From positions 1-49,711 of the forward strand of contig JAAELB010000796.1 of assembly GCA_024227155.1 (NCBI GenBank): a stretch of DNA of 49,711 bases, given 5' to 3'. How positions within the stretch are numbered: position 1 is the first letter of the stretch; every line of letters begins with the position of its first letter. The translations under genes were made by a program, and so were the position numbers. This document shows, piece by piece, positions 19,566 to 28,578 of the stretch. The notes beneath the pieces were generated by a model, which worked only from the letters and a program-made list of their open reading frames with translations, searched no databases and was not told the DNA's origin. Source of the stretch: Desulfobulbaceae bacterium. GTDB taxonomy: Bacteria; Desulfobacterota; Desulfobulbia; Desulfobulbales; Desulfocapsaceae.

Positions 19566-21023
19566 ATGAATCCTTATGAAATGACGATAGTTGAGGCCCT
19601 CAGCAATATGGAAGAGGGAAAACTATCAAGTGTTGAATTGACCAGAAGTTGTCTGGATAGAATTGATAGTGTTGAGAAAGATGTTTCTGCCTTTATTACA
19701 ATAGATGAAGCTGGAGCCATGGAACAGGCTGCAAAGGCGGATAGTGACAGAAAGGGTGGTAAGGCTGGTAAGTTGTGCGGAATCCCTTTGTCGGTAAAAG
19801 ATCTTATCAATACCAAAGGGTTAAAGATGACCTGCGGTTCGAAGATACTTGAAAACTTTATCCCCCCATATGATGCAACAGTTATAAGCAAAATTAAAAA
19901 TGAAGGTGCGGTTATTCTTGGCAAGGTAGCCATGGATGAGTTTGGCATGGGATCAACCTCAGAAAACTGCGCTTATGGTGTACCGGTCAATCCATGGAAG
20001 AAAGGATATGTCGCGGGTGGATCTTCAGGTGGATCTGCAGTTTCAGTGGCCTCACTCGAGTGTGCGGCGTCCCTTGGTTCGGATACGGGTGGATCAATAC
20101 GGCAGCCTGCCTCACTTTGTGGAATTGTGGGAATGAAACCGACCTATGGCAGGGTATCTCGTTATGGTCTTACAGCTTTTGCATCGTCTCTTGATCAGGT
20201 TGGACCTTTTAGTCGGTCCGTTGAAGACTGCAGCAGGATGATGGGGGTTATCAGCGGATATGATAAAATGGACTCAACCTCTGTCAAAGAGGATGTTCCC
20301 GATTTTAACCGCGCGTTGACTCCAGGGATTGAGGGGATGAAAGTTGGTGTTCCCAGAGAGTATTTTGCTGAAGGACTGGATCCTCAGGTTGAAAGTATTG
20401 TCCGAAACAGTATAGAGGTGTTAAAAGACAGGGGGGCACAGGTCGTTGATGTATCACTGCCACACACCGAATATTGTGTAGCGGCCTATTATCTTATAGC
20501 ACCATCGGAAGCGAGTTCAAACCTGGCAAGGTACGATGGAGCACTCTATGGCTTTAGAAAGCCGGATGCGGATACATTGGTAGAAATGTATCAAAACACC
20601 AGATCAGAGGGATTTGGTGCTGAAGTTAAACGTCGAATCCTTATTGGTACCTATGCTTTGTCTTCAGGTTATTACGACGCCTACTATAAAAAAGCATCCC
20701 AGGTGAGAACTCTTATTCTGGATGATTTTAAAAAGGCATTTGAGGCCTGTGATGTACTTATTTCACCAGTAACACCTACACCTGCCTGGAAACTGGGTGA
20801 AAATAGAGATAATCCTTTGGCACTATATATGTCTGATATATTAACTCTTTCCGCAAATCTGGCGGGAATTCCAGGAATGTCAGTTCCAGGAGGTTTTACA
20901 AGCGAAGGGTTGCCGGTAGGTGTACAGTTGCAGGGTGGCCATTTTCAGGAAGAAACTCTGTTAAAAACAGGATTTAACCTGGAACAAGGGCTCAATCTCG
21001 AACCTGGAAAACTTGCAATTTAG
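19566..21023 (+). CDS. gatA: Glutamyl-tRNA(Gln)/aspartyl-tRNA(Asn) amidotransferase subunit A
   Basis: A 485-residue amidase-signature enzyme, the glutaminase subunit of GatCAB. The catalytic Ser-cisSer-Lys set is visible as Lys in PLSVKDLI, the glycine/serine-rich AGGSSGGSAVSVAS, and GSDTGGSIRQPAS. The C-terminal PVGVQLQGGHFQEE closes the fold. Full family length. The ATG is preceded by GAGG directly after a terminator T-run. hisC follows after 69 bases. Confidence 0.97.
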   Translation: MNPYEMTIVEALSNMEEGKLSSVELTRSCLDRIDSVEKDVSAFITIDEAGAMEQAAKADSDRKGGKAGKLCGIPLSVKDLINTKGLKMTCGSKILENFIPPYDATVISKIKNEGAVILGKVAMDEFGMGSTSENCAYGVPVNPWKKGYVAGGSSGGSAVSVASLECAASLGSDTGGSIRQPASLCGIVGMKPTYGRVSRYGLTAFASSLDQVGPFSRSVEDCSRMMGVISGYDKMDSTSVKEDVPDFNRALTPGIEGMKVGVPREYFAEGLDPQVESIVRNSIEVLKDRGAQVVDVSLPHTEYCVAAYYLIAPSEASSNLARYDGALYGFRKPDADTLVEMYQNTRSEGFGAEVKRRILIGTYALSSGYYDAYYKKASQVRTLILDDFKKAFEACDVLISPVTPTPAWKLGENRDNPLALYMSDILTLSANLAGIPGMSVPGGFTSEGLPVGVQLQGGHFQEETLLKTGFNLEQGLNLEPGKLAI

Positions 21024-21092
21024 AGTCTATTTAAAAACAGAGATTTTTTGCTTCTGTTGAGAAAGTAAATATTCTAATCGAACGGGTGTACA

Positions 21093-22208
21093 TTGAAATT
21101 AAACATTCCTGAAAATATTGAATCGATTAAGCCTTATCCTCCAGGAAAACCACTTGATGAACTTGAACGTGAGTATGGCATAACAAACTCCATTAAGCTT
21201 GCGTCAAATGAAAACCCATGGGGACCTTCGCCTAAAGTAATTAAGGCTCTTGGAGCAGAATTGCTTAATCTCCACAGGTATCCAGATGGATCGTGTCACT
21301 ACCTCACCGAGGCAATAGCCAGCAAATCTGGTGTGGATCCTGCTGAAATAGTTCTGGGCAATGGTTCTAACGAGATAATTGAATTTCTAGTGAAAGCTTT
21401 TGTACGGGAAGGGGATGAGGTTATCTCCAGTCATCCTTCTTTTCTTATGTATCAAAAGTTTGTTCAGGTTCGGGGGGGGACAAACAATGTGGTTCCCCTG
21501 GTTGATATGCACCACGACCTGCCCGCTATTAAAGAGCTGGTTAACGAAAAAACCCGTCTAATATTTATAGATAATCCTAATAACCCAACAGGAACAACAA
21601 TTCCCCCCGTTGAGTTGTATCGATTTTTCAGCGACATCCCTGAGCATGTAATCGTTGTCCTCGATGAGGCCTATGTTGATTTCATGGATGAAGAATTAAA
21701 GGTGGATGTTTATTCATTGTTGAGAAATAAGGACGGCAGATGTCCTGTTGTTTTTATGCGTACTTTTTCAAAAGCCTATGGTCTTTCTGGGCTACGTGTA
21801 GGTTTTGGCCTTATGGCAAAGGAAATAGCTTCTTGTTTACACAAGGTTCGTCAGCCTTTTAATATAAATCAAATGGCCCAGGTTGGAGCTATCACAGCCT
21901 TGGAAGATGAGGACTATTACCAGCAGACTCTTGATTTTACAGCCCGGGGAATAGCTTTTTTAAGCAAGGAAGTTGATGGGCTGGGCTGTACAAGTTATCC
22001 AACTCAGACTAATTTTTTTCTCATTGATGTCAAAGGCAATGCAGATAAGCTATATCAGCTTCTATTGTATGAAGGTGTTATCGTACGATCTATGAGTGCC
22101 TACGGTTTTGAAAATTTCATCAGAATAACTGTTGGCACAGAAGAGGAAAATATTCGCTTTGTAAAAGCATTAGCTAAATGTCTGGATGAACTTGAGTATG
22201 TCAAATAA
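21093..22208 (+). CDS. hisC: Histidinol-phosphate aminotransferase
   Basis: A PLP-dependent fold type I aminotransferase of 371 residues. It has LASNENPWGPSPK at the N-terminus, DNPNNPTGT for the cofactor ring, and the lysine-containing FMRTFSKAYGLSGLRVGFG, where Lys forms the Schiff base. It catalyses histidinol-phosphate formation in histidine synthesis. HisC-like enzymes can also act on aromatic amino acids, and no other his gene is near, so either role is possible. The start is TTG with weak ribosome-site support. Its end overlaps cmk. Confidence 0.93.
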   Translation: MKLNIPENIESIKPYPPGKPLDELEREYGITNSIKLASNENPWGPSPKVIKALGAELLNLHRYPDGSCHYLTEAIASKSGVDPAEIVLGNGSNEIIEFLVKAFVREGDEVISSHPSFLMYQKFVQVRGGTNNVVPLVDMHHDLPAIKELVNEKTRLIFIDNPNNPTGTTIPPVELYRFFSDIPEHVIVVLDEAYVDFMDEELKVDVYSLLRNKDGRCPVVFMRTFSKAYGLSGLRVGFGLMAKEIASCLHKVRQPFNINQMAQVGAITALEDEDYYQQTLDFTARGIAFLSKEVDGLGCTSYPTQTNFFLIDVKGNADKLYQLLLYEGVIVRSMSAYGFENFIRITVGTEEENIRFVKALAKCLDELEYVK

Positions 22209-22875
22209 ACAAAATATTGTCACTATAGACGGGCCAGCTGGCGTTGGAAAGTCGACAGTTTCGAGAAAAGTTGCTGCTGCGACAGGATTTACTTACCTTG
22301 ATACGGGGGCTATGTATCGAGGGGTTGGATTGTATCTACAGGAAGAGAAGATTGATCTGGGGGATAGAGAACGACTAATAGCTCATCTTGAAACCCTTAA
22401 ACTGGAGCTTTTCCCTGGTAAAACTGAAGATGATGATGTTGGTGTTCTTTTAAATGGCAGGGATGTTAGTAGTATTATTAGAACAGCCGAAATGGCAATG
22501 GTGGCATCCGAGGTGTCTGCAATACCAGCAGTGAGGGATATTCTCACGAAGATGCAGAGAAACTATGGAGAGAAAGGAAAAATTGTTGCAGAGGGCAGAG
22601 ATACCGGTACTGTGGTTTTTCCGGATGCAGCATATAAATTTTTTCTAGATGCGAAACCTGAAGAGAGGGCTAGAAGACGTGTTGATCAGTTGAGGATAAA
22701 GGGTGAAGTTGCTGAATATGAAGATATTTTAGCTATGACCATCGAAAGGGATAAAAATGACAGAGAGCGGAATATCGCTCCATTAAAGCAAGCTTCAGAT
22801 GCTGTGGGTATTGATACAACAGAGATTGACGTAACAGAAGTTGTCAAACAGATTCTGGGGTTAGTGATTAAGTAG
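22198..22875 (+). CDS. cmk: Cytidylate kinase
   Basis: Phosphorylates CMP and dCMP. P-loop GPAGVGKSTVS near the N-terminus, then YLDTGAMYRG, the CMP-binding insertion in the middle, EGRDTGTVVFPDA and the lid RARRRVDQL. 225 residues from the ATG at 22198 (MSNKQNIVTIDGPAG), chosen because the track-longest start would add four unrelated residues. It overlaps the hisC stop by 11 bases, so the two are co-translated. Confidence 0.95.
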   Translation: MSNKQNIVTIDGPAGVGKSTVSRKVAAATGFTYLDTGAMYRGVGLYLQEEKIDLGDRERLIAHLETLKLELFPGKTEDDDVGVLLNGRDVSSIIRTAEMAMVASEVSAIPAVRDILTKMQRNYGEKGKIVAEGRDTGTVVFPDAAYKFFLDAKPEERARRRVDQLRIKGEVAEYEDILAMTIERDKNDRERNIAPLKQASDAVGIDTTEIDVTEVVKQILGLVIK

Positions 22876-22885
22876 CTCGATAGAT

Positions 22886-22961
22886 TTTAGTGCCTTAGAA
22901 ATTCATTCTAAGTCTTCGCTTATCTGTTGTTTTTTATGAATGAATTTCGTGAAGGCACTTA
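22886..22961 (-). repeat. Family B repeat, short form
   Basis: Begins TTTAGTGCCTTAG and ends GAAGGCACTTA. Inside is a hairpin formed by AAATTCATTC and GAATGAATTT. The side module TCCCGACTTATTTTCCG...CGGGG follows at 22962-22990. It lies between cmk and the convergent pal and may serve as their terminator, as no other hairpin is present. Confidence 0.85.
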
Positions 22962-22984
22962 TCCCGACTTATTTTCCGTTTATC

Positions 22985-23033
22985 GGGGTTTGTTTAATCT
23001 ACCCCTCAGGTAGGGATCAAACCGGAGGGGCAG
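22985..23033. other. Short GC-richer spacer with CCCCTCAGGTA...GGAGGGG
   Basis: Contains CTACCCCTCAGGTA and CCGGAGGGGC. CCCCTC and GAGGGG can pair into a weak hairpin. CCCCTCAGGTA is also the first word of the module at 49379, so this is probably a decayed side module of a family B composite. Confidence 0.45.
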
Positions 23034-23047
23034 TATTGTCTCAAGTT

Positions 23048-23680
23048 TTATTCTACAACAAAATCAACTCTTCTGTTGAGTCTGTATGAATCCTCATCCT
23101 GGTCCAGGAATAAAGGTTTTTCTTCACCGTAGGACACCGTTCTCATCCGCATCGAATCTACTCCAAGATTGATGAGGTATTGTTGGGTATTGATTGCCCG
23201 TCTTTCCCCCAGTGCCAGGTTGTATTCATTTGTGCCCCGTTCGTCGGAGTTACCCTCTATAACGATATGTACCCCAGATATTGAATTGAGGTAATCGGCA
23301 TTGTTAACAAGGACCTCCGTCATCGCCGGACGAACACCAGCCTGGTCAAATTCAAAGTAAATCGGGGAGAGGCCTGTTGAAGATCGCCCATGGGCTTGTT
23401 TGTATTCATATGATTGCTGGTCTATACCGGTCAGGGATCTTCCCTGGTTGGCAGCACCAGTTGAATCGTCAAGAGTACCCTCTATTGGCAGGTTTTCCTC
23501 TGAGTAGCCACCGCCCTGGGCCATGGGGTAATTTATATCGTTACCACCGGTAATTGCTGTTCCATTTGCATCACCGCTCTGGCTTGGCGGGACGACTGTT
23601 TTTTTACCGCAGCCGCCGATGAGAAGTAGTGAAACAACAAAGGTTGAGACAATAAGAGTGGTACAGGTATGTTTTTTCAT
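23048..23680 (-). CDS. pal: Peptidoglycan-associated lipoprotein Pal
   Basis: An outer-membrane lipoprotein of about 210 residues. The chosen ATG (MKKHTCTTLIV) follows AGGAGCACCT; the longer GTG-started frame adds 26 unlikely residues. The signal peptide ends in a lipobox LLIGGC, so the cysteine is lipidated. A low-complexity Gly/Asn-rich linker precedes an OmpA-like domain (about residues 100-210) with IEGNSDERGTNEYNLALGERRA, the diaminopimelate-binding core. Pal ties the outer membrane to peptidoglycan with TolB; tolB is not in the window. Confidence 0.95.
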   Translation of the reverse strand: MKKHTCTTLIVSTFVVSLLLIGGCGKKTVVPPSQSGDANGTAITGGNDINYPMAQGGGYSEENLPIEGTLDDSTGAANQGRSLTGIDQQSYEYKQAHGRSSTGLSPIYFEFDQAGVRPAMTEVLVNNADYLNSISGVHIVIEGNSDERGTNEYNLALGERRAINTQQYLINLGVDSMRMRTVSYGEEKPLFLDQDEDSYRLNRRVDFVVE

Positions 23681-23964
23681 AGGTGCTCCTGTTAATAATA
23701 TTTTAATTATTTTGCTTGTGAGCTTAAATATAAAAGTAAAATTATTTAAAATAAACACCTAGTTTAGCCGTATTGGTGTAGAGGTCAAGGGTAAACTGTG
23801 AAGAACTAACCCGACAAGTCGGAAACTTTTTTTTAGAATCGCTGGATAAGTGCCTTGTGGGTAATTTAAAGTTCTTAATTTCAAAATACTCACCTGATTT
23901 CTTGTTTTTTATTACAGCTTCTATGGAGTAAGGCACTAAAATATGGAGAAGATAGGAATGTATA
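23681..23964. other. Intergenic region with a family B composite repeat
   Basis: Between the divergent pal and rlmKL genes. Bases 23814-23846 hold the side module TAACCCGACAAGTCGG...TTTAGAATCGCTGG and 23847-23940 the family B core. The rest is AT-rich and presumably contains the pal promoter. Confidence 0.6.
23847..23940 (+). repeat. Family B repeat, copy near rlmKL
   Basis: Begins TAAGTGCCTTG and ends TATGGAGTAAGGCACTAAA, identical in its last 19 bases to the copy ending at 46680. It carries the TTTTATTACAGCTTCTATGG word. It lies 24 bases upstream of the rlmKL ATG and so sits in its 5' leader or promoter. Confidence 0.88.
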
Positions 23965-26097
23965 ATGGAACATTTTAACCTCGTAGCAACCTGTGCAGGG
24001 GGGCTTGAGACTTTGGTTAGTGATGAAATACGTCGCTGTGGTGGAGTTGATATAGAAGCCTCGACGGGTGTGGTTTCATGGTGTGGGGGGCTGGAAGAAG
24101 CCTATAGGAGTTGCCTCTGGTCGAGATTTTCTTCCCGAATATTTTTAGAAATAGCATCATTTTCCATTAAAAATGAAGAAGATCTTTATAGCAGATCTCT
24201 TGATGTGCGGTGGTATAAACATCTTGAAGTTACAACAACATTTGCTGTCAACTGCACTATTTCCGGGACTTCACCCATTACCCATAACAGGTATGCAGCA
24301 CTAAAGGTAAAAGACGCCCTTGTTGATTCATTTAGGAATTTGACAGGTGAACGACCAAATGTAAAAGGTGAAAAACCTGAAGTGCAGATACATGTTCATA
24401 TAGATGGTGCTCGTGCTACGCTATTTTTGGATCTGTCAGGTGAAAGTCTCCATCGGCGTGGATACCGGGCTTCAGGCACAATAGCACCCCTGAAAGAGAC
24501 CCTCGGGGCAGCTATAGTGGCGTTAAGCGGTTGGCCGGAACATAAAGAGACACTTATAGACCCTATGTGCGGGAGTGGCACACTATTGATCGAGGCGGCC
24601 TTGATGTTTGGGGATTCTGCTCCAGGTTTATCCCGTAACTATTTTGGTTTTCTTGTCTGGCTAGGTCATGATGAACAGCTCTGGCAGAATCTAATAGATG
24701 AGGCAATGCAAAGAGAAGAGTTCGGTTTAGAAAAGAAATGGCCACTTCTCATTGGTTACGATTCTGATCCTGTAGCGGTGAGTGCTGCAAGAAAAAACAT
24801 TATTAAGGCAGGACTTGAGGAGCAGATTCAGGTTAAACAGGCTGATCTTGCAACCCTTGCACCACCCACAAAAGACGGCATGGTGTTATCAAATCTTCCC
24901 TATGGCGAACGTTTATCAGAGGCTGGGACAGTGGCTTATCTCTATAGGGCGTTTGGCAGGGTTCTTAAGAGAAAATTTCCTGGCTGGAGGGTTGGGGCTT
25001 TTATTTCAAACCCGGATTTGACGGATAGTTTTACTCTGGCGTGGGATAAAAAAGATAAACTTTTTAACGGTTCAATCTCATGTAGATTACTTTCAGGGGA
25101 GGTCCCTTTGGACGGTGTGGCTGAATTCGTATGGCAGTTACCAGCGTATGACCAGAAGGCTGAACTTGGAGAGTTTGGTAACAGACTAAAAAAGAATCTG
25201 AAAAATATGCTGAAGTGGGCGGGTAAGGAGAAAATTTCCTGCTTCAGGATTTACGATAGAGACCTTCCTGACTTTAATCTAAGTATAGATATATATGCAA
25301 AATGGGTGCATGTTCAGGAGTATGCTGCACCGAAAACCATAGATCAGGGAGTTGCAAAAGCCCGTCTGAGTGAGGCTTTGGGGACAATCAGAGAGGTTTT
25401 GGGGATACGATCAAATCGTATTTTCATAAAAAAAAGAGAGCGTCAGAAGGGTGCAAAACAATATGAAAAGAAGAATACCAAGCGCAAAATGTATGAAGTG
25501 CAGGAAGGGGAGTGTTCATTTCTGGTAAATTTTACAGATTATCTTGATACCGGACTTTTTTTAGACCATCGACCGGTTCGTAAGAAAATTTTTGAAGAGT
25601 CCCGGGGCAAGAGGTTTTTAAACCTCTATGGTTATACAGGTACGGCTTCTGTTCACGCTGCTATGGGAGGGGCTGCCTCTACCTCTACAGTTGATCTTTC
25701 TTTGAACTATCTTAATTGGACCAGGACAAATTTTGTTTTGAATGGTCTTTCGGAGAAAAACAACATTGTCATCAAAGAAGACTGTTTACAGTGGCTTAAA
25801 GAGGGTGATTCCCGTTTTGATCTGATTTTTATAGATCCTCCAACATTTTCAAATACCAAGAAAGAAAAAAGGGTGTTTGATGTCCAGCGTGATCACAAGT
25901 TACTTTTGACCCTTGCCATGAATAGGCTCGAAAAAAATGGTTTAGTTATATTCTCAACCAATTACAGGCGTTTTAAGCTGGATGAAAGTTTGATCGAGAT
26001 GTATGCTATTGTGAATATTTCAGGAAAAACTATACCCTATGATTTTTCTAGAAATAAGAAAATACATAGTTGTTGGGAGGTCAGGCATAGAGCCTAG
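23965..26097 (+). CDS. rlmKL: Bifunctional 23S rRNA methyltransferase RlmKL
   Basis: A 710-residue fusion of two Rossmann methyltransferases. The N-terminal half carries a THUMP domain (about 45-160), then IDPMCGSGTLLIEAA and SNLPYGERL; this is the RlmL module, which makes m2G2445. The C-terminal half (about 470-705) has FLNLYGYTGTASVHAA and DLIFIDPPTFSNTKK; this is RlmK, which makes m7G2069. Length and order match the enterobacterial enzyme. The TAG stop lies in the CTAGGAG terminus of a family A repeat, so the repeat's insertion probably fixed the present C-terminus. Confidence 0.96.
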   Translation: MEHFNLVATCAGGLETLVSDEIRRCGGVDIEASTGVVSWCGGLEEAYRSCLWSRFSSRIFLEIASFSIKNEEDLYSRSLDVRWYKHLEVTTTFAVNCTISGTSPITHNRYAALKVKDALVDSFRNLTGERPNVKGEKPEVQIHVHIDGARATLFLDLSGESLHRRGYRASGTIAPLKETLGAAIVALSGWPEHKETLIDPMCGSGTLLIEAALMFGDSAPGLSRNYFGFLVWLGHDEQLWQNLIDEAMQREEFGLEKKWPLLIGYDSDPVAVSAARKNIIKAGLEEQIQVKQADLATLAPPTKDGMVLSNLPYGERLSEAGTVAYLYRAFGRVLKRKFPGWRVGAFISNPDLTDSFTLAWDKKDKLFNGSISCRLLSGEVPLDGVAEFVWQLPAYDQKAELGEFGNRLKKNLKNMLKWAGKEKISCFRIYDRDLPDFNLSIDIYAKWVHVQEYAAPKTIDQGVAKARLSEALGTIREVLGIRSNRIFIKKRERQKGAKQYEKKNTKRKMYEVQEGECSFLVNFTDYLDTGLFLDHRPVRKKIFEESRGKRFLNLYGYTGTASVHAAMGGAASTSTVDLSLNYLNWTRTNFVLNGLSEKNNIVIKEDCLQWLKEGDSRFDLIFIDPPTFSNTKKEKRVFDVQRDHKLLLTLAMNRLEKNGLVIFSTNYRRFKLDESLIEMYAIVNISGKTIPYDFSRNKKIHSCWEVRHRA

Positions 26098-26240
26098 GAG
26101 CTTGTCCGAGAATGGCTTTTGCCCAAACTCTTCGGATTTTTCGAAAAATAATGCTCGCAATATTGCGTATATGGCTGTGCTTATTTTCCGAAAACTTCTC
26201 GATTGTGAGCAAAATCCTTATTCTCGGACAACCTCCTAGG
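26094..26240 (+). repeat. Family A interspersed repeat (MITE-like), copy 1
   Basis: 147 bases with inverted-repeat ends CTAGGAGCTTGTCCGAG and CTCGGACAACCTCCTAG. The internal part matches, in reverse complement, the copy at 30819-30979: AATGGCTTTTGCCCAAACTC, ATATGGCTGTGCTTATTTT and AACTTCTCGATT are shared. It encodes no protein. A 20-base direct copy of its left end (CCTAGGAGCTTGTCCGAGAA) follows at 26235-26254, so a second, truncated element adjoins it. Confidence 0.9.
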
Positions 26241-26322
26241 AGCTTGTCCGAGAAAGGTCTGTTAAATTCTATGCTATCTGTTTAAAAATTCCGACCAGTC
26301 GGGTTAGAGAAAAGGTATTAGG

Positions 26323-26718
26323 ATGAAAACCTTAATTGTGGAAGACGATTTTCTAGCACGTTCACTCTTATCAACATTACTCTCTGAGTATGGGGTGTGT
26401 CATGTAGCCCTTAATGGCAAAGAAGCGCTGGATGCAATAAGCAATGCTCTTGATTATAATGACCCATATGATCTTATTTGTCTTGATATCATGATGCCGG
26501 TAATGGACGGTCAAGAGGCACTTGTTGAACTGAGAAAGCTGGAAGAAGAGAGAGGGATCAGGGGAAGTGATGCTACTAAAGCAATCATGGTCACAGCTGT
26601 AGATGATTCTAAAAACATAATGAAAGCTTTTCGTCAGGGCCAGTGCGAGGCATACCTGACAAAACCCCTTGATCGAAACAAGTTGTTAGGTCATATTCGA
26701 GACTTGGGACTTGTGTAG
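26323..26718 (+). CDS. Single-domain response regulator (CheY-like)
   Basis: A 131-residue stand-alone receiver. Acidic pocket VEDD (residues 7-9), phospho-acceptor Asp55 in LICLDIMMPVMDG, the conserved threonine region VTAVDD and Lys in YLTKPLDR. No output domain. It lies 45 bases before a soluble hybrid kinase that has its own receivers, so it is likely the target or a phosphate sink of that kinase. Confidence 0.93.
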   Translation: MKTLIVEDDFLARSLLSTLLSEYGVCHVALNGKEALDAISNALDYNDPYDLICLDIMMPVMDGQEALVELRKLEEERGIRGSDATKAIMVTAVDDSKNIMKAFRQGQCEAYLTKPLDRNKLLGHIRDLGLV

Positions 26719-26763
26719 TGGTCTACTTAACTTAGTGTATAATTTGCCAACCGGAGACAGAGC

Positions 26764-28449
26764 GTGTCAGAGATCGAAAAGCTGGAACAACAGCTCGAAG
26801 AACTAAAAGCTGAGCTTACTAAACAAAAGCAAACCAATGATTTGCTTAAAAAAAGAGCTATCCAGGCAATCATAGGAAACAGTGATGCTGCCCAATGTGA
26901 TGCAGATCGAATAGCGTGTGAGGTTGGGCGTGCCCAGGCTGAGCAGGCAAGTCGTGTCAAATCAATTTTTCTTGAAACGGTTAGTCACGAGATTCGCTCC
27001 TCAATGCACGGCATAATCGGTATGACTGAGCTGGTTCTTGGCACACAGTTGTCAGAAGAACAACGCCTTTATCTTGAAATGGTGAATACATCCGTTGACA
27101 GATTGATGGTTGTTGTTAACGAAGTCCTTGATTTATCGAGTATTGAAACAGGTGAGCTTGAACTTGAACTGGAGGATTTTAACCTCAAAAAGAGCCTGGA
27201 TCATGATCTCTATGTCCTGAATCTGTCAGCTGAGAAAAAAGGTTTAAAACTTAACTGTACAATAGATTCAAATGTTCCGTCCCATGTTCATGGAGACGCT
27301 GCCCGGTTGGTTCAGATAATCACAAGTCTTGTTAACAATTCCATTAAATTCACAGATGAGGGCGGGGTTTTCATCAGGATTGCAAACAATGGCTATGATC
27401 AGGGGAAAAATCTCCAGCTACGCTTTCAAATATCGGATACCGGACGTGGTATTGATCCAGAAAATCTCGCTCAGATACAACACTATTTTAACCAAGAGCT
27501 ACAAACAGATAGTCCATCACCTCTTTCTGTTGGTTTGCCCGGAGTTGGTTTGACTGTTACCTCCCAGTTGGTGAAAATTATGAAGGGGGAACTTGGGGTT
27601 GTAAGTGAGGAAAATGGTACAACATTTTGGTTTACCCTGCCTTATAAAGAGGTTGCCGATTTTGTCACAATAGAAAAAAAAGCTAACGAAACCCTGGAAA
27701 ATATAAAAGAAGAAGCTACCTATGCCCTTCGAGGTGCTAAGATTCTTCTCGCTGAAGATGAATATATCAACCGGATTCTCATTGAAACAGTACTCAAACA
27801 ACTTGGCGTTGATGTCATATCGGTTGATAGTGGCGAAGAGGCGATACGATTAGCCTGTGGGGGAGACTTCCAGCTTGTTTTAATGGATATTCAAATGGAG
27901 GGAGTTGATGGCCTGGAAGCAACCCGGACCATTCGAAAATTTGAGAAAAAGAATGGTGGCCATATTCCTATTGTGGCTCTCACCGCCTTAGCCATGGGGG
28001 GCGACCGCGAGAAATGTTTGCAGGCCGGGATGGACGATTATCTGGCTAAGCCGGTGGAGCGAAAAGATATGGTGGCGGTACTCTCTCCGTTTTTAACCAG
28101 TAAGGCACTGGTGGTAGATAGCGATCCTGTAAGCCAGAATATTTTTGTTCGCACACTCATTGAGGCAGGGTGGCAGGTTACCATTGCAGAGACAAAAAGA
28201 GCCGCCATGTATGAGGCCTCTCTGGCTCATTTTGATTTGGTCATCTTTGATATAATAAACCCTCATATGGAAGGATTGGCAGCGATAAAGATTATTCGCC
28301 AATTAGAGGAGTACTCGGGGCAAAAGGCTATAATAATTGGTCTCGGAGATGAAAATATGAAAGAGGATATGATTATATCAAACGTTGATCACTCATTACA
28401 GCGTCCTGTAACTAAAGAAAAAATAGAACAAAAGTTAAGTTCTCTGTAG
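26764..28449 (+). CDS. Soluble hybrid histidine kinase with two receiver domains
   Basis: A 561-residue protein with no transmembrane segment and no recognisable sensor domain. It has an N-terminal coiled coil (1-33), a dimerisation helix with His75 in ETVSHEIRSS, and an HATPase domain (NNSIKFTDEG, SDTGRGID, GVGLTV). The first receiver (324-440) has Asp375 in LVLMDIQMEG and Lys in YLAKPVE. The second receiver (447-560) keeps VDSDP and Asp496 but has Arg instead of the conserved Lys (QRPVTKE), so it may be degenerate. The GTG start follows CCGGAG. It probably receives its input through another protein and signals to the CheY-like neighbour. Confidence 0.92.
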   Translation: MSEIEKLEQQLEELKAELTKQKQTNDLLKKRAIQAIIGNSDAAQCDADRIACEVGRAQAEQASRVKSIFLETVSHEIRSSMHGIIGMTELVLGTQLSEEQRLYLEMVNTSVDRLMVVVNEVLDLSSIETGELELELEDFNLKKSLDHDLYVLNLSAEKKGLKLNCTIDSNVPSHVHGDAARLVQIITSLVNNSIKFTDEGGVFIRIANNGYDQGKNLQLRFQISDTGRGIDPENLAQIQHYFNQELQTDSPSPLSVGLPGVGLTVTSQLVKIMKGELGVVSEENGTTFWFTLPYKEVADFVTIEKKANETLENIKEEATYALRGAKILLAEDEYINRILIETVLKQLGVDVISVDSGEEAIRLACGGDFQLVLMDIQMEGVDGLEATRTIRKFEKKNGGHIPIVALTALAMGGDREKCLQAGMDDYLAKPVERKDMVAVLSPFLTSKALVVDSDPVSQNIFVRTLIEAGWQVTIAETKRAAMYEASLAHFDLVIFDIINPHMEGLAAIKIIRQLEEYSGQKAIIIGLGDENMKEDMIISNVDHSLQRPVTKEKIEQKLSSL

Positions 28450-28578
28450 TTTTCGTCAGGATTTAAACCCAGGATGCCTATCCGATAATACTCTTTTGAA
28501 AAGCTATCTTTAGCCAAAGAGTGATAACATTTTAATTATGTTTAACAGTCACATAACCAGCTGAAAATACTAAATCTT

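Noticed and set aside
23742-23936. 64-residue minus-strand frame
   Set aside because: Made of the family B repeat and side module.
26039-26239. 66-residue plus-strand reading frame ending ...NPYSRTTS
   Set aside because: It runs through the family A repeat; the same peptide appears in the frame at 30818-31309 because that is the other copy of the repeat. Not a gene.
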